Assembly (NCBI GenBank): GCA_013368325.1
Contig: JAACJK010000223.1
Coordinates: 124,001 to 188,000, forward strand
Source of the DNA: Ephemerocybe angulata
Taxonomy: Eukaryota > Basidiomycota > Agaricomycetes > Agaricales > Psathyrellaceae
Reading direction: 5' to 3'
DNA length: 64,000 nt
Numbering within the stretch: position 1 is the stretch's first letter; the number at the start of each line of letters is the position of its first letter. The position numbers were made by a program, and so were the translations under genes. A model generated the notes under the pieces. It was not told where the DNA came from, searched no databases, and worked only from the letters and a program-made list of their open reading frames with translations. This document shows positions 11,201 through 23,144 of this stretch, piece after piece.

Positions 11201-14200
11201 GTCCCGCTCCTCTCTGGGCGCGTCTGACAACAGTCCCCTCGCCTCCCCCTGTCGGATCGCGTACGACAAGGCGGTGAGCCCAGCATGCATCGACAATGGC
11301 GCCTTCGTTATATAGTCCGTGACATAATACAGAAACGCTTTTGCATCGCCGCCAGAGCCAATGAATTTTATGTCGGTATTACACTTCAGGAGGAAGGTCG
11401 CCGTTGGATTATAGTGGGTCATACGTGGGTGGCGACGGCGAATTGAAATTGCTCCTGTCTCTTCGTTAACCCTGGTCTCTGAGATGCATGATCCATCCAT
11501 TCCAAAGCGACAGTTCACATCCGACCGAGCCTCGCGTGGGCGAAGGTACTTCCAACATGTTCCAGTGTGAACATGCCAATTGAAGCGTGTGAGAAGCTCG
11601 TCGACGTATTCTGCCATCTCTTCTTTGAATACAGTTGGCTCAAGATTGCTCGGAGATGGTTCTGGAACTGCTGCTGGGTGAGGTTCACCCTTCCTAATTA
11701 CATCCTTGTCTCCTCCGTCCATCATTGTATTCAGACGTGCCTTCGCACCAATGAATCCGGAGTCAACGATTGAGTCAAGCCATTTTTCGAGTGCAGATCT
11801 GTATTCCGGAGACGCCTTCAAAGTCGACTCCAGCGCTTCCGGAGGTAGGTGACCACGGAGCCATATCAGCATGTGACAGTGTAATGTCCCCCTTCCCTGT
11901 GTCTCCACTGTACCGTAGTACGCATCACATTCCCCAAATATCCCGGGTCCTCCTGTTGATCGACATCGAAGGACAATGGAAATAAATCCAGTTATCATAG
12001 CGTCGAAAAACTCGGCACATGCAGCAGGGTGCTTAATGGCAAGGTGGGCTCGGTCGGACGAGGTAAGGGACTTCAGTTCAGCAAGACGGTCGGCGGAGGA
12101 GCGCGTGGCAAGGACGCTGACGATTAGTGTTCACCACGGGTTTTGGAAACCCGTGACCCGCAGGCCGGGTCGCGGGTGCGGGCCGGGTCCGGGTCGTCAT
12201 TGCCAGACCCGTCCGCTTCAAAACGAGCCCAAGAACGGCCCAATCGGGCAGAAACTGGGCGAGATATGAGCCTTTTAGTAAAAGGCTCATATCTCGCCCA
12301 AAAACTGGCCGATTTGGCCGTTTTTGGGCTTGATTTGACGGGAAAACCCGCGCACCGCGGGTACGGGTCATGCCCGGGTCCGGGTCCGGGTCACTGCCAC
12401 GGGAGCCGCGGGAAACCCGTGGTGATCACTACTGACGATAGGATGGTGATAATCGGATGGATTAATAGTGACAAAGAGGGTTGGCGAGCCTCTCTGCGCA
12501 ATCATAGCTCTAATTTCATTTCGCATCTTGATTTTTTGGGCCGCACTTCCCGGAATATTGCGTGCAACTGGTGCTATAGAAGTCATGACTTGGATCACAC
12601 TTCTTTCTTCATCACTCTGAGGCTCGTAGGTGGGATTTCGTCTGAACTTGTCCCGAAGAATTGTAATGAGCTTGGGGTCGAGCCCAGCAATGTCTTCGAC
12701 AAGGTTGGCGTATGACGATAGCGGCACGTTAAATCTGAGGGAGGTATTGACTGCTGCTTTCCGAACGATGTTGTAAACATCGAAGGCAAGCTCATGGTCA
12801 CTCTCAAAAAATGGATCACGGACTGATACTAAGTGGCGTAGTTGCTGCTCCATTCCTATTGGTCGACTTCTGCGAGGGTCATGGAAACCTCCGAGTCCAA
12901 AAGGGTCAGCATTTGGGTGTGCCCAGCTCAACCAATTTGGATTGTTGATGTCAGGTACGGGATCGGAGCCAGCACGCGAGTACAAGAAAGGCTTTCCAGC
13001 CTTGCAGCGCTCTACCGCCTGGAATGTCATGTCTCTGTAGCTGGTTCCACTGCGGTCGCCGAGCGTATACGCGACGTTCTCCATGAGCAGTCCTTCGAGA
13101 TCATCCATCCGGCCATTATAATCGTCGGTGAGCGATTCGAGGGCTTCGTTAACCGGTATGTGCCCTATCTTGACTGAAGTAGGCACTCCTAAGTCCTTTG
13201 ACCCAGTGAATAGTGCATCAAGATACTCAGAGCTAAATCCTTTGAATGCGGCCGAAACACGATAGTGGGGGTTATTTCCAATCAAGAATGATATCATTCG
13301 CTTGACTCGACTTTTGCGCACCATGATGGGCTTGAGACGGTCAATGGTTTTGTCGGTCGGAGGGGCAGCAGACATAATTAAAGCACACATGGTATCGGCG
13401 ATTGTCTCGGGTGATGGGGGAAGAACACTGTTGACTTTCATAACATCAAGGGGGGTAGAGATAATATTGCCCTTGATATGACGACGTCCGCTGATAAAGG
13501 CTTCCTCCGTAATGTCATCATCGATTCCTGAAAATCGGCACAAAAGGCTATTCGTACGGACCCTGCATATAAGTGCTTTCTCGAAAACTGACATCTCCGA
13601 GAAGTCCCGCCTAATATCGTCAGGTATGTGCTCGCGCGCATAATACAGCCAATTCGCGAGTGCAAATTTGGGCATTTTCCCTTTCTTCATGTCAGAGGCG
13701 CATGCCAGGCACGCGTGCATCCATCCCTTCTTATTTCGGTATTGCAGGCCATACGGATCAAGAATCGCCCCATCGTAGGAAGCGAGGTTGTATGTCCTCG
13801 GCCGAAGGCCTTCAGGAAGGTGATTGTTCTGCAGCAGGGTGAGATCCAGGGAGTTGGTGTCAAGGGTTTTCATCTTGTGAGGGGGTACGAGGAGGCTGCA
13901 AATAGCGCACGTTAGTTTCACAAAGCGTTCGAGCGACATTTCCTTCTGCCAATCCTTGATGATGCGAACGTGCTGTTGCTCAGACAGGGGCTGGAGATGT
14001 TTGATAGAGAGTGGCAAAGGGGCCGTCGTGTCGACGACATTATGGGTTCCACTCGGAGCAGAGGTCCAGGCTTGAGTCGCCGACACTCCTTGCCAGGGCC
14101 CCTCTGCTCCACGACTAGATTCGTTCTGGAGAAAAATCAGGGCTGCTCCTTCACATAATACGCCGCAAGTATGTGAATCGAGATCGGCGGCAAGCTGAAC

Positions 14201-14425
14201 TTTATTCCGGCCTGTGTAAGGAACGCCATGGGAACGAGCCAGCGTTCGAAGTTCCGCCACAAGCAGGTACGGGATATGCAGTTTTGCCAGGTCAAACGAG
14301 CGCAAGAGAACGAAATAGTTGGGGTCTTCGAGACGGCTATCAGCAGCATCAAGGCATCGGGTGGCCCCTTCGTAGCGGAATGTACTGATCCAGGTATTGG
14401 TGTCGATGGGGAGAGGTTGACTCAT
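8264..14425 (-). CDS. Helitron Rep/helicase (RepHel), interrupted by a 307-bp MITE
   Basis: Two reading frames (14425-12368 and the one ending at 8264) are in the same frame and form one protein of about 1950 aa once the MITE plus one 8-bp target copy (315 bp, 105 codons) is discounted. The joined text reads ...NPSDYHHPIVS then VLATRSSADRLAELKS, continuous with the Helitron N-terminal domain. Motifs in order: DUF6570-like segment (NWLYYAREHIPDD, FEKALICRVRTNSLLCRFSG); PTLFVTINPSDYHHP; HUH nuclease GRGTLHCHMLIWL near 11880; two-tyrosine motif YYVTDYITKAP near 11305-11335; PIF1/RecD-like helicase with Walker A GGRGGTGKS (about 9790-9822), Walker B LIIDEVSMIG and the late motif YKSQGRTL. Helitrons move by rolling circle: Rep nicks DNA and the helicase unwinds it. 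The in-frame stop brought by the MITE should now give truncated Rep without nuclease. The start is the first ATG (MSQPLPID); a GTG 36 nt upstream is also in frame. Confidence 0.9.
12125..12431. mobile_element. hAT-type MITE inserted in the Helitron gene
   Basis: The 307-bp element is bounded by TAGTGTTCACCACGGGTTT on the left and, inverted, TAGTGATCACCACGGGTTT on the right (one mismatch in 19). It is flanked by perfect 8-bp direct repeats CTGACGAT at 12117-12124 and 12432-12439. TAGNG ends with 8-bp duplications are the hAT signature. It has no coding capacity and is largely an imperfect palindrome. Removing it with one target copy restores the Helitron protein exactly. Confidence 0.93.
12256..12300. 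repeat. Perfect 22-bp inverted repeat with 1-nt spacer
   Basis: At the MITE's centre the arms TGGGCGAGATATGAGCCTTT(TA) and their exact complement face each other across one base (g). Transcripts would fold into a near-blunt hairpin, and flanking arms extend the pairing imperfectly. Confidence 0.95.
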
Positions 14426-14641
14426 CACTGTGTTGCGTTCGTCCTTGTGGGCCCGGTGCACTATTAAGACTGTGTGGAAGTTAGATGATCATACCGTCGC
14501 ATTATCCGTCCAAAGGTCACGTACCAGGTGCCGCAGGGGAAGACGCCAGGTTGGGCTCAGAATGCGGGAGGAAGGGTGCCTCCACCATTGCGGGGGGTTC
14601 TAGCAAACGGGACGGTTTAGGCCTTGAGGGTTTGCGCTTCC

Positions 14642-14651
14642 CTTTTATACC
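14642..14651 (-). promoter_or_regulatory. TATA-like box upstream of the Helitron gene
   Basis: The minus strand reads ggtataaaag about 220 nt before the proposed ATG at 14425. It is the only TATA-like motif nearby; assignment is inference. Confidence 0.4.
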
Positions 14652-14684
14652 TCACCTAAACTAAAAATAGCCCATCATACCAAT

Positions 14685-14910
14685 GAGTCGACCGTTGGCG
14701 GTGCATGGTAAGGTGACAAGGTATAATCGACTTCGAAGTCAAGGTGCGTATGTATACCCTTCGTGAGTTGACTGTTGACATTACATGGTAAGGTGCTGAG
14801 GCAAGACGGAGTCGACTGTTGGCGGTGCATGGTAAGGTGTCAAGGTGTCAAGGTACGTATGTATAGCCTTTGTGAGTTGACATTACATGGTAAGGTCCTG
14901 AGGCAAGACG
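14685..14910. repeat. Tandem duplication, two units of about 124 and 102 bp
   Basis: Units 14685-14808 and 14809-14910 both start gagtcgac[tc]gttggcggtg, contain cattacatggtaaggt and end gaggcaagacg. The second has internal deletions. The sub-motif catggtaaggtg recurs four times. Confidence 0.85.
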
Positions 14911-15067
14911 TAGGGAGCTTCTCGGCGCTGTCAACCAGCTTAATAATGCATTCCCAGGACTTCGGCACACACGGCTCCCGCTTCACGTTGACCTCCCTGC
15001 CCCTCCGAAACGTTTAGTAACGCATGTACCTCACCTCGTGGTATGCAATGAGAAAAGGCAATACATC

Positions 15068-15240
15068 TAACGGTGGAATGGAAGGAAAGGATAGCTACTA
15101 TGTCCATAGGCATAGGAGCTGAAAGGTATGCACTGGGTAGGGTACATACCTGTATATCTGACTTTGGAATAGAAGGAAAGCATAGCTTAGGAGTACGTCC
15201 ATAGGTATAGGCATGCACCCTATGTAGTGTATACCTGTGA
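15068..15240. repeat. Diverged direct repeat, two units of about 80 bp
   Basis: 15068-15148 and 15160-15240 share ggaa[ta][ag]gaaggaaagsatagct, gtccataggyatagg and atacctgt at matching spacing. No coding content. Confidence 0.55.
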
Positions 15241-15269
15241 TTAGGCACGGATTGAATCATGCACCCGTA

Positions 15270-16960
15270 GGCCGCGGCTCTTTATAAATCCAACCCCGCA
15301 TGCTATCCTCCGCGAGTCTATGTATACTACTCAGGGGTGATGGAACATTGATTCGTAAATCCAGCGCCATGCTGATCTCTGATTATCACATTCGGTATTT
15401 GATTAAGTCAGATGTGTCGGGTACTTTGTTATAATTAGACCCAGACGCTCGGCATTCTACGAGAGATCCAGGAGGCAGACGCCAGCGTTGTAAGTATAGT
15501 AGGTCGAATTCGTATCCATATTCTGTAAGTATGAGTCGGCGGTGTGAGTGTAGTCGGCACGTTGGCTGGTTGAGTGTGGCGCCGTCCATTTATGTATTTG
15601 AATTCCGTAAATGATCCATCATATGGGTACATGTGTGCACATGAGGTTTCGCCTCATTCATGTTGGAACTGAGCCCAAATTTTGTCGAAGCAAAGCCCAA
15701 GCGATGGCGATGAATGTTGAGCCCCGGACCCCGTTCAACGGCGCGTGAAAAAGGTAAGGTACCGACGCTATTGCGGTTGCGGCTCAATGTTATTGTTTAC
15801 CATAAAAAGGGATGATAAAGTTCTCTGACACAGGGGGCCCTCAAGATCGTCGTAGGGCATATGGATGATGGTGCGTGCCACGGGTATGGGAGCCGATACA
15901 AGCCGATACACCATGCAAAGCCGAGGGCTGAAGAGCCCCGGTGCCGATGCCGAAATGTCCATGCATGTACTGCCATTTCCCGCTCACAGACCCGAGCTCG
16001 CAGTGCCGCCGTACGCGCGCACGAAGTGCGCTGGGCTCTGGTGTCATCGCATATACTTTGCCGTAGTCAGTGCGTAGTCAGTAGACCGTAAATAAGGCGT
16101 CCTACCCTCAGTTTTTCTCTTATCTCCCAGACAAAGCCTAAGGGACATCAACCAGTCGGCGTCTGGGTGCGCGTCACTGCGGAGGTATTTGCTGGTCGTT
16201 GTTTGGCGTCGTCCTCCATAAGCGCCCAAAGCCATTACGCGGTCCTCAACCTTCCTCCTTCCCTTCCCTCATCTCCTGCGTGGCCCACCCTCCCGCCTCC
16301 GCCCCCTCCAAGGAATGCAAGCGCACTCCAACCGCGTCAGCGATGCCGACGGCGACGACCCTTACCCCAGTCCACTTCGCGCGCCTCACAGCCATCTGGG
16401 CGCTCGATCGTCGCATCCCAACCGCATCCTCTCGCCCGCCTCACGGACTGCGTGGGCCGATGCGCGCGGAATCGATGCGACGAAGGTGCATAGGTGGTGG
16501 TGTCGCTGCCTGGCGCGGGAGAAAGGACTCAACTCTACGCTCGGCCCAGCCAAAACGACGAGCACCGACTCGTCGTCCTCAAATCTGATATACGCAGCGC
16601 CTCTCCAATGCCTCCGTCTATTACAGGTCGTTCCGCACGCCTGCTTATGACATGATGACGGAGATGACTGGGGGAAGGATCCGGGGTATCGCAGCAGGGT
16701 TTCGATGAGTCCGACGGTGAGTGGTATGAGTGCCGGAAGAGAAGAAATGGGGCGACTCGTGGAGCACCACCACCACAGCAGGTTCTCGCTGAGCTTGAAG
16801 GTGGGAGATGAAGTGCTGTCGCTCCTGGAGCGTGTAATGGTTGGGTTGGGAGAAAGGGATGTTGGAACTAAGAGGGCGGAAGGTGGTAGGAGGCGAGTCG
16901 ATTTTGGCGCGAGTGTCTTCCCACAACGGAGCGGTGTGGGACTGCGATCTGCACAAGGTC
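15270..16960. repeat. Repeat family R4, copy 1
   Basis: About 1.7 kb matching 23145-24830 in the same order: a ggctctttata promoter-like start, cgcgagtctatgtatact, gacccagacgctcggcattctacg, gcggctcaatgtt, cagtcggcgtctgggtgcgc and a block near 16700-16900. A hydrophobic segment (ISSL-ALIPLT-GLIETLL) is readable on the minus strand in both copies, but the surrounding frames differ. It may be a decayed membrane-protein gene. I see no intact gene here. Confidence 0.75.
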
Positions 16961-17989
16961 TGCATCCTCTATTCAGCGGTCGCAGCTGTACGGCTCTCGA
17001 AGCAACAACCGATACGGCTGTGGACCCGGGTTGGAAATGGAAGTGCATCGGTACATACGTTGCTTTGTTTTCGAATGACAATGCGTCGCTTTGATGCTTT
17101 CGTATTCTCTCTCCAGAATGGGCACCTAGCCTGCACCCATAGCTGGTGCCGCATTATTCATTTAAATCCTCGGAATTCATAAACATCACAAAATGTGCCT
17201 GTCCAGTAAGCTCCGGATGAGTTGACTTCACATATGTGGGTCAACACCTCATTGAAATGTACGCCCGAGACACCCACTGAGCGCACGAGACCGGGTATGT
17301 ACGTCTCAGGCTATCGGATTCAAATTCAGTATTGGTGTCTCCTTGAGTTCGACGGAGCTTAGAGGGGATGTGCGCGCCATCTAAGGCAGTCACATAAGTG
17401 CCACAAGTGCTCGTGTCGTCAGCGATCTGGACACTGACAGCAGCTCAGAACCGAAGCTGTTCGCCTCGGCCGTCAAGACCCGGCGAGTTATCTCGGGGAA
17501 CGGATGGAACAAGTGTGAGTTCCGTACCGTCGCAATACCTGGAGTACTCAATCAACTCAACGAGACTTCAATTGCCCAGACTTTGAGTTACGTCTCCGAC
17601 AGTATCTACCTTGAATGAATTCACCTTGCACGACCATCGACACAACATCATGAGGCGGCCACCCACACCTGAATCCACCTCAATCTGGTGTCCCCACCCA
17701 CCGCAGGCGCCCTCATAACGCACCTGGCGTAACCACCAACATGTATCGAGAGGATACAAGCGCAGTCCAAGAACAAGAGCGAGCAAAGAATTGCCTGAGA
17801 GGATCAACTATTGGCGACTGACGAAAATGAAAGGCGCGAAAACTGAGGTTCAAGAACAAATAGATGAAGGTGAAACGAAACGAAAAGAAACTGAACGGGA
17901 TGAAGAGTAAGAAAAGAAGTGAAACGAGTTAGAGGAAGTATGTGGGGGATGGGGAACGAAGGACGGGTCAAATTATAGGTGTAGGAAGG
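16961..17989. other. No supported feature
   Basis: Unique-looking sequence between R4 and R1. No ORF with recognisable content and no terminal repeats seen. Confidence 0.5.
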
Positions 17990-20605
17990 CTGAACGACTG
18001 TCAAATGCACTCACCAGACGCCGCCAAACGCATCCAACTCTCAATACAACTTCACTGGTCAACCTCGTCATCGTCGGCATCGCTCACCCGAGTTCTTCGT
18101 GGCCGCTCCCCGGTACACTTGTGCTAGTCAATAGATATCTTCCCGGGCCCGGTGTACTGCGCCCCGTAGCCAAATCGACAATGAGGGAGAATTCGACGTA
18201 CCAAACGGTGTCGAAAAGGCTCAGGTAGGTCCATCACCTCCCCGACATCGAAAACCCGACGCACCAATTAATCCCACCTCCTGCGCGTCACCCTTCGTCA
18301 CATTCCCTTCCGTCCAACAATGACAGGCACAACCCCCTGGCGTCCAAGCCAGACCCCACGGTCTCACTTTCCATCCTCGCCCCCAAACTCCTGCCCAGCC
18401 CTCCTCACCCACTCGCCCCCAGTATATGTACTCACCCTCCCTCTCGCGTATCTAGAGCAAACAGGCGACGCAGTGACGTGCGGCGATCACCAGCTCTAGA
18501 GACGAGGGAGGGAGGAGATGGGATGACACAAACGGAGCTTCTTGCACACGCTGGGTGAGGGTTCGTGGAGGATGCACGAACAGAACCGGCGAAACGAAGG
18601 TATATCAAATGGACAAACATGCTGCTTACCTCGACCATCACGTCCTACACCACCCGCCACACTTTCGCATCACCCTCGCTCATCCCCATGTTACCCCACC
18701 CCTACCCTAAGTCCGTCTCCATCCGTCGTCGTCGTGGTATGTCGTCCCGCTCATCGTTACACCCTTGCCCTACTCACGGTCAGACCCACCCACTGTCCAT
18801 CAACCCATCACCGCCGTCCTTCATCCGTATCCCATCCACCGTCCCCTCTATCCTTCAATGATCCCCATCGTGATTCGCATCGCCCTTCCACCACACCTCC
18901 CGACTACATCTATCCCCATCCACAACTCGACTACACCCATCCCGCCCTTCGTCCTCCCCGATCCATCATCGCTTCACATCTTCCTGCCTCCACCGCTGCT
19001 CCCCGATGGTAGTCATCTCGCAGCCGGCAATAGTCGACCGTCGCACGCGCGTTGTAGCAAGTAGAACACTCCACGGCTCCGGCGCGCAGAGGATATCAAT
19101 GACCACCACCCATAATCGATAGGCGCCGAGAAACCCGTCGAACGGCTCAACGATGGGACGAATCACAAACTAACCACCCACACAAATCCCCTCCCGCTAG
19201 ACTTCACCTCCTGCCACCCACTTTATCCTTCCCACACCAACCGGAAGATACCCAAACACGCCCCTCCCAACTCCATCCCACTTTCCATCGTCCCACTCTG
19301 AACCTTTCCCACAATCTCGTTCCCAGCTAAATGCCGGACGATGACGCCCCGCAGCCGAGGCGCTCGCAGCTGAGAATGAATAGCGCGGGAGGGTCTGTGT
19401 CGACGGCGGAGCTGGGGTGGAGGGCGAGGGTGAATCGTTGGATGGGAGGTGGTTCGATGGCGGAGATCGACGGTAGAACAAGAGAAGTAACGGGACAACC
19501 ATGGACGGAGCGACGCGCACGGCGGGAGCACGAGTCCGGGAATGTTCGAGGAGTGGGCGCCGATCGAAAGGTACGTCAATACCTTGGATGGTATCGAGGG
19601 TCGTCCGTCGCGGGCGGGAAAACTCTCGGACCCGCTCCTCCGACCTCATCACCCCCCACAGCTCAAACTCCCTCCAACCCTCCCTCGTCGTCTCATTCCC
19701 CAACTTCTCCACAAAAATCTCCCTCAACCCTACTTCAAGCCCGACACAAGGGGGGTATAGAGCGGTGGATCGATGGCGAACGCCGATAAGGGTGAACGTT
19801 GATGCCGGGGTCGGCGTGAAGAGAGACGAAGAGCGCATGAGCCGGGACGTTCCGTGGAGTGGTAGAGGGGCTGCGGCTTCGAAGACTGAGCTGCCCGGAG
19901 GAGAGCACGCTGGGGAAGCTCGATTAGAGCTGTGCAATTACGCGGCGCGCGGAATGTAGTGCAGTCAGAGGGCGGTTGGCGCTATGCGGTGGCGAGGGCG
20001 GGAGGAGCAAAGACTCAATGTCGCGCTCGAGAATCGCGGAGAATGGATGGCTGCAAAGTGTGAGTAGAATTCAGAAAAGGGGAAGATCAAAGTACGTACA
20101 TAAATGTGGGCGAAGAAGGAATCGAACTCGGAGACCCGAGGCGGGCGTCCGAGGTGCGCAGGCCCGGAGGTGCGGCGGTGCGGGCGGTGCGGGCGCTGCG
20201 TGGGCGGGGCCAGCGAGCTCGACATGTGGCCGAGCTGATCCGTCGTTGCGGACGGCGAGATGGGTGCTGCTGCACACCTGTTAGCGCGTAATACAGGCGA
20301 ATAGAGGGGAGACGTACGGCGATGGGGCTCTGGGGACGACGACATGGTGGTGGGAGACAACAAGGAGTGATGCCCCCGCTCTTCAACATGATCTTTGATC
20401 TGATGACTAAGCGTTCGGGCTCTGTGGCCTCCTTGTTCGCTGTGCCAGTTTGGCTGTCTGCGACCGAGGGTGTGTTGCGAACTGTGAGCTGGGCGAAGGG
20501 GAGCATGCGAGGGTCAGAAGAGCGGGTGTTGCCCCGGGAACGGATCGGGCTTGTCGTCACCGATAGCCTCGACCGCAGCACGACGTCATCGACCGATGAG
20601 TTAGA
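17990..20605. repeat. Repeat family R1, copy 1 (most complete)
   Basis: Related copies lie at 32070-32480 plus 33760-34422 plus 46788-47175 (copy 2), 51480-53600 (copy 3) and 63200-64000 (copy 4, cut by the window), all in the same orientation. Shared landmarks in order: caccagacgcc block; a conserved inverted repeat near 18437; ccatccgtcgtcgtcgtgg; aygccggacgatgacg; a gagctcgacatgtg stretch; and a terminal block with cctccttgttcgctgtg and gcctcgaccgcagcacgacgtca. The Pro-rich ORFs in it shift frame from copy to copy, so I treat it as non-coding. Class is unknown: no terminal repeats or polymerase genes were seen. Confidence 0.75.
18437..18516. repeat. Conserved inverted repeat in R1 copy 1
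   Basis: The left arm ctccctctcgcgtatctaga(gc) pairs with the right arm gctctagagacgagggaggg across about 33 nt. The same structure is kept at 51920-51997 and 63575-63651. Confidence 0.8.
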
Positions 20606-21329
20606 CTACAAAAATGAACACTTAGAACGGGAAGTTCAGACCCCGAGAGTTTAGAATGGGAAGAACAAGACTATAAACCTAATTGGTGCATGTGAGGTCT
20701 CGCATCGAGAAATAAACGACCTGTGTAGCTTAGTCGTACACCCGGAATATGAATCCATCTTATCTCAAGAGTTGCTGAAACTACACAACGAAGCCGAAAA
20801 CATCTTCAGAACTCGACGAATGTGCGTTATCAATTTGCAGTCCAGTCAAACTAGTCTGCATAGTCAATGAAGTCTATCTATACCCAAGTACACGAAACGA
20901 GCACCCACCCAAGCCGCCAAAGATCATCGACGATTGACAGACCCATTTCCACGCTTGTAGAAGAGCGGTCTATCGCGATGCACACTCCACTCGGCCGTGT
21001 GACGATCGCTCATTCACAACGAGCATGCCAAGTCTGTGCGGTACGCACCATGCAGTGGGAAACGGGAACGCATAGTAATACTCTCGTCCCAGAATAGTTG
21101 CGCAGACGGAATGGCTTCGAAAGGCAGTCTCAGACGCACGAAGTATCCGCTGAGTCGTGCACATCGACCTTTCCCGTCGGTAATGCCAATCTGACCCAGC
21201 GCACGAACGCGCCGGCTTCACCACCGACTACCCGTAGAAATGCATTACCCGGGGCGCATAAGCACATCCACTGTGTAGCCTCGGGCCCCGAGCACCGACT
21301 GCAACCCGCCCATCGACGGTTCAGATCTC
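20606..21329. other. No supported feature
   Basis: Between R1 and R2 copies. Only short, unrecognisable ORFs. Confidence 0.5.
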
Positions 21330-22100
21330 CGCCGTCTGGCACTGTACGTACCTTGTTGACCTATACCCGAGCCTCACTCACGCAGGCACAATAATCTAAC
21401 TAATCTACGCTACACTGCGAGCTACGTTAATGAGTCTATTCTATTCCCCACTTCGAGCACGTCCCCCTGCCGTGACAGCTCAACCCGGTGAGTCTGGATG
21501 AAGTTACGTGAGTACTTGACAGAGTGCGGGCGGGATGTGGCGGGACTTACCAATTGGGGGGATGGACGGCGCAACGACATCCGGACGAGCTGGTCCAAGA
21601 TCTCGTCAGCGAAGTCCAATGTCGGCGGCGCACGGAATGTACGTACCTACGGGTCACTCGTGCATAGGCACTCAAAGCTGCACGCCAAAGCGTAGCAAGC
21701 ACTGTGATACGGAGAAGTTGCTACTAGTTAGGCTGGAAAAAGAAGGGAAAGAAAGAGGTAAAACGCACCATCGATTCCAAGTGCTAACCCAGTGCACATG
21801 CATCATCCCTTCCCCTCGACGACATACAGAAGGCTAGGACGGAGAGAAGGTGAGTCAATACCGAGAGGCACGAATCTAGACACACTCACCTTCAGAACTG
21901 CACCAACAAAATGGCCCCGAACGGTGTCGACGAGAGCGATTCTAGTCTTCGTGTGGTCATGATGTCGGATGGACTGTTGAGATGTTGGAAAGGGCGGGAT
22001 GCTGGCACACTGGAGGTGGTCGGAAAGGGCGAGCGAAGTGAGTACGTTGTGATTTGGGAGCCTGGAAAAATTCAAGTATATTTCAAGCTCTAGTTCAATG
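21330..22100. repeat. Repeat family R2, copy 2
   Basis: Matches 6520-7090 and 30950-31730. It extends further left than copy 1, sharing acgtacct..gacctata and actacgctac..-type sequence with copy 3. No conserved ORF. Confidence 0.7.
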
Positions 22101-22198
22101 GATATCGTACACATGTAGTATACCTCGCGAACTAACGAAAATTTAGGTATGTACATCGCGGGCTTATATACGTCGAGATCGAGGATAGCTGACTACAG

Positions 22199-22346
22199 GA
22201 TGCATACGAGACGGTCATCATCCAATGTCGGGTGGTGGCCTGTCAGGAATGGAGGGCGGAATAAGTGGTGTCGGCGCGCTGCTGCGACTCCATCTGTGAC
22301 GCGTAGCTAGAGCGATCTCTACACACGGAAGTTCACGCAAGAGATA
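22199..22346. repeat. Repeat R3, copy 2
   Basis: Close match to 7718-7861 in the same orientation and in the same order after an R2 copy, so R2 and R3 are probably parts of one larger family. Confidence 0.75.
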
Positions 22347-22541
22347 GAACGGTTCAACGCAGTCGAAGTTGAAAGTCGACTACTCTAGTCTCTACATACG
22401 TACAATACCTATGATGTGACACTATATAGTTGATGATGCGCGTGTGCTGGAACAACGAGGAACGCAGCCTCAGAAGAGTCTAGAAACGCAAGTCAGCAAA
22501 GATAAGATAAGATATAGACAGAAAGTCACACCTCACCGTTT

Positions 22542-23094
22542 TCACAACTTCGACATCCCCATTATTGTGGCGCACTGGAGTATAACCAACTCGCCCATGT
22601 GGACGTTTGCCAATGTAGCCATGGGGAGTTTTGATGGAGGACCGTGGAATAAGAGGCACTGAGCTTTAGCTGGGCTGTACTGCGGGTACTGCAACCTTAA
22701 GACACCCTGCACCTCGCGGGGCCCCCAACCTCTGTAAACCTGCACCCGTGCGAGAGGGAGTGGCCTGCCGTCCAACATAGGGAAGAACTCGACCGTGACC
22801 ATGCCGTTACGTGCCCCCAGTAGGTCGTCGTGGTCGTCCAGGGCGCGCTGGTGGGCGTCGGCGGCCGTTTCAAGGAAGGAGCGGAGGGAGGGCTGGAAAG
22901 GAACGTCCACGGTGTTGCGTTCTACCAGCAGACTGTTCGTAGAGTCTCGAGCGTCCAGTTCGTTGTAGTCCTGTAAAGGAACGACATTGGGCGACGTAGC
23001 AGAGGCAGAGTGGAATGCGACGTACCAGGTACGCAGACGCGTAGGTGGATAGGGAGAGCAGTCCCAGGAGGATGGAGGGGATGGTTAATTTCAT
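22542..23094 (-). CDS. Small secreted protein, two exons
   Basis: Proposed exons 23094-23026 and 22970-22542 (165 aa) with a 55-nt intron (gtacgt...ttacag) in phase 0. Exon 1 is almost exactly a signal peptide: MKLTIPSILLGLLSLSTYAS followed by AYL, with a likely cut after Ala-Ser-Ala. Exon 2 encodes a charged segment (DYNELDARDSTNSLLVERN), a helical stretch rich in Ala, Asp and His (FLETAADAHQRALDDHDDLL) and a C-terminal part with MVTVEFFPMLDGRPLPLARV. There are few cysteines and no known domain that I recognise. A TATA-like box lies 58 nt upstream. It is not obviously related to the zinc-finger family below beyond gene layout (signal peptide on its own exon). Probably secreted; function unknown. 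Confidence 0.6.
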
Positions 23095-23144
23095 GTTTGT
23101 GCAGTCGGGGTGCGGGTTGGTGGAGGTCTTCCGGACGCGTTTTC

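Noticed and set aside
14685..14910. CRISPR-like array
   Set aside because: Only two long diverged units without spacers, in a eukaryotic genome; a simple tandem duplication.
18542..19012. Pro/Ser/His-rich ORFs in R1 and R4 copies (also near 16.3, 32, 52.2 and 63.3 kb)
   Set aside because: They are low-complexity translations of C-rich DNA, and frame and stops are not conserved between repeat copies.
20107..20133. T-arm-like ggaatcgaactc inside R1, also near 34400
   Set aside because: No D-arm, anticodon arm or matching acceptor in either copy.
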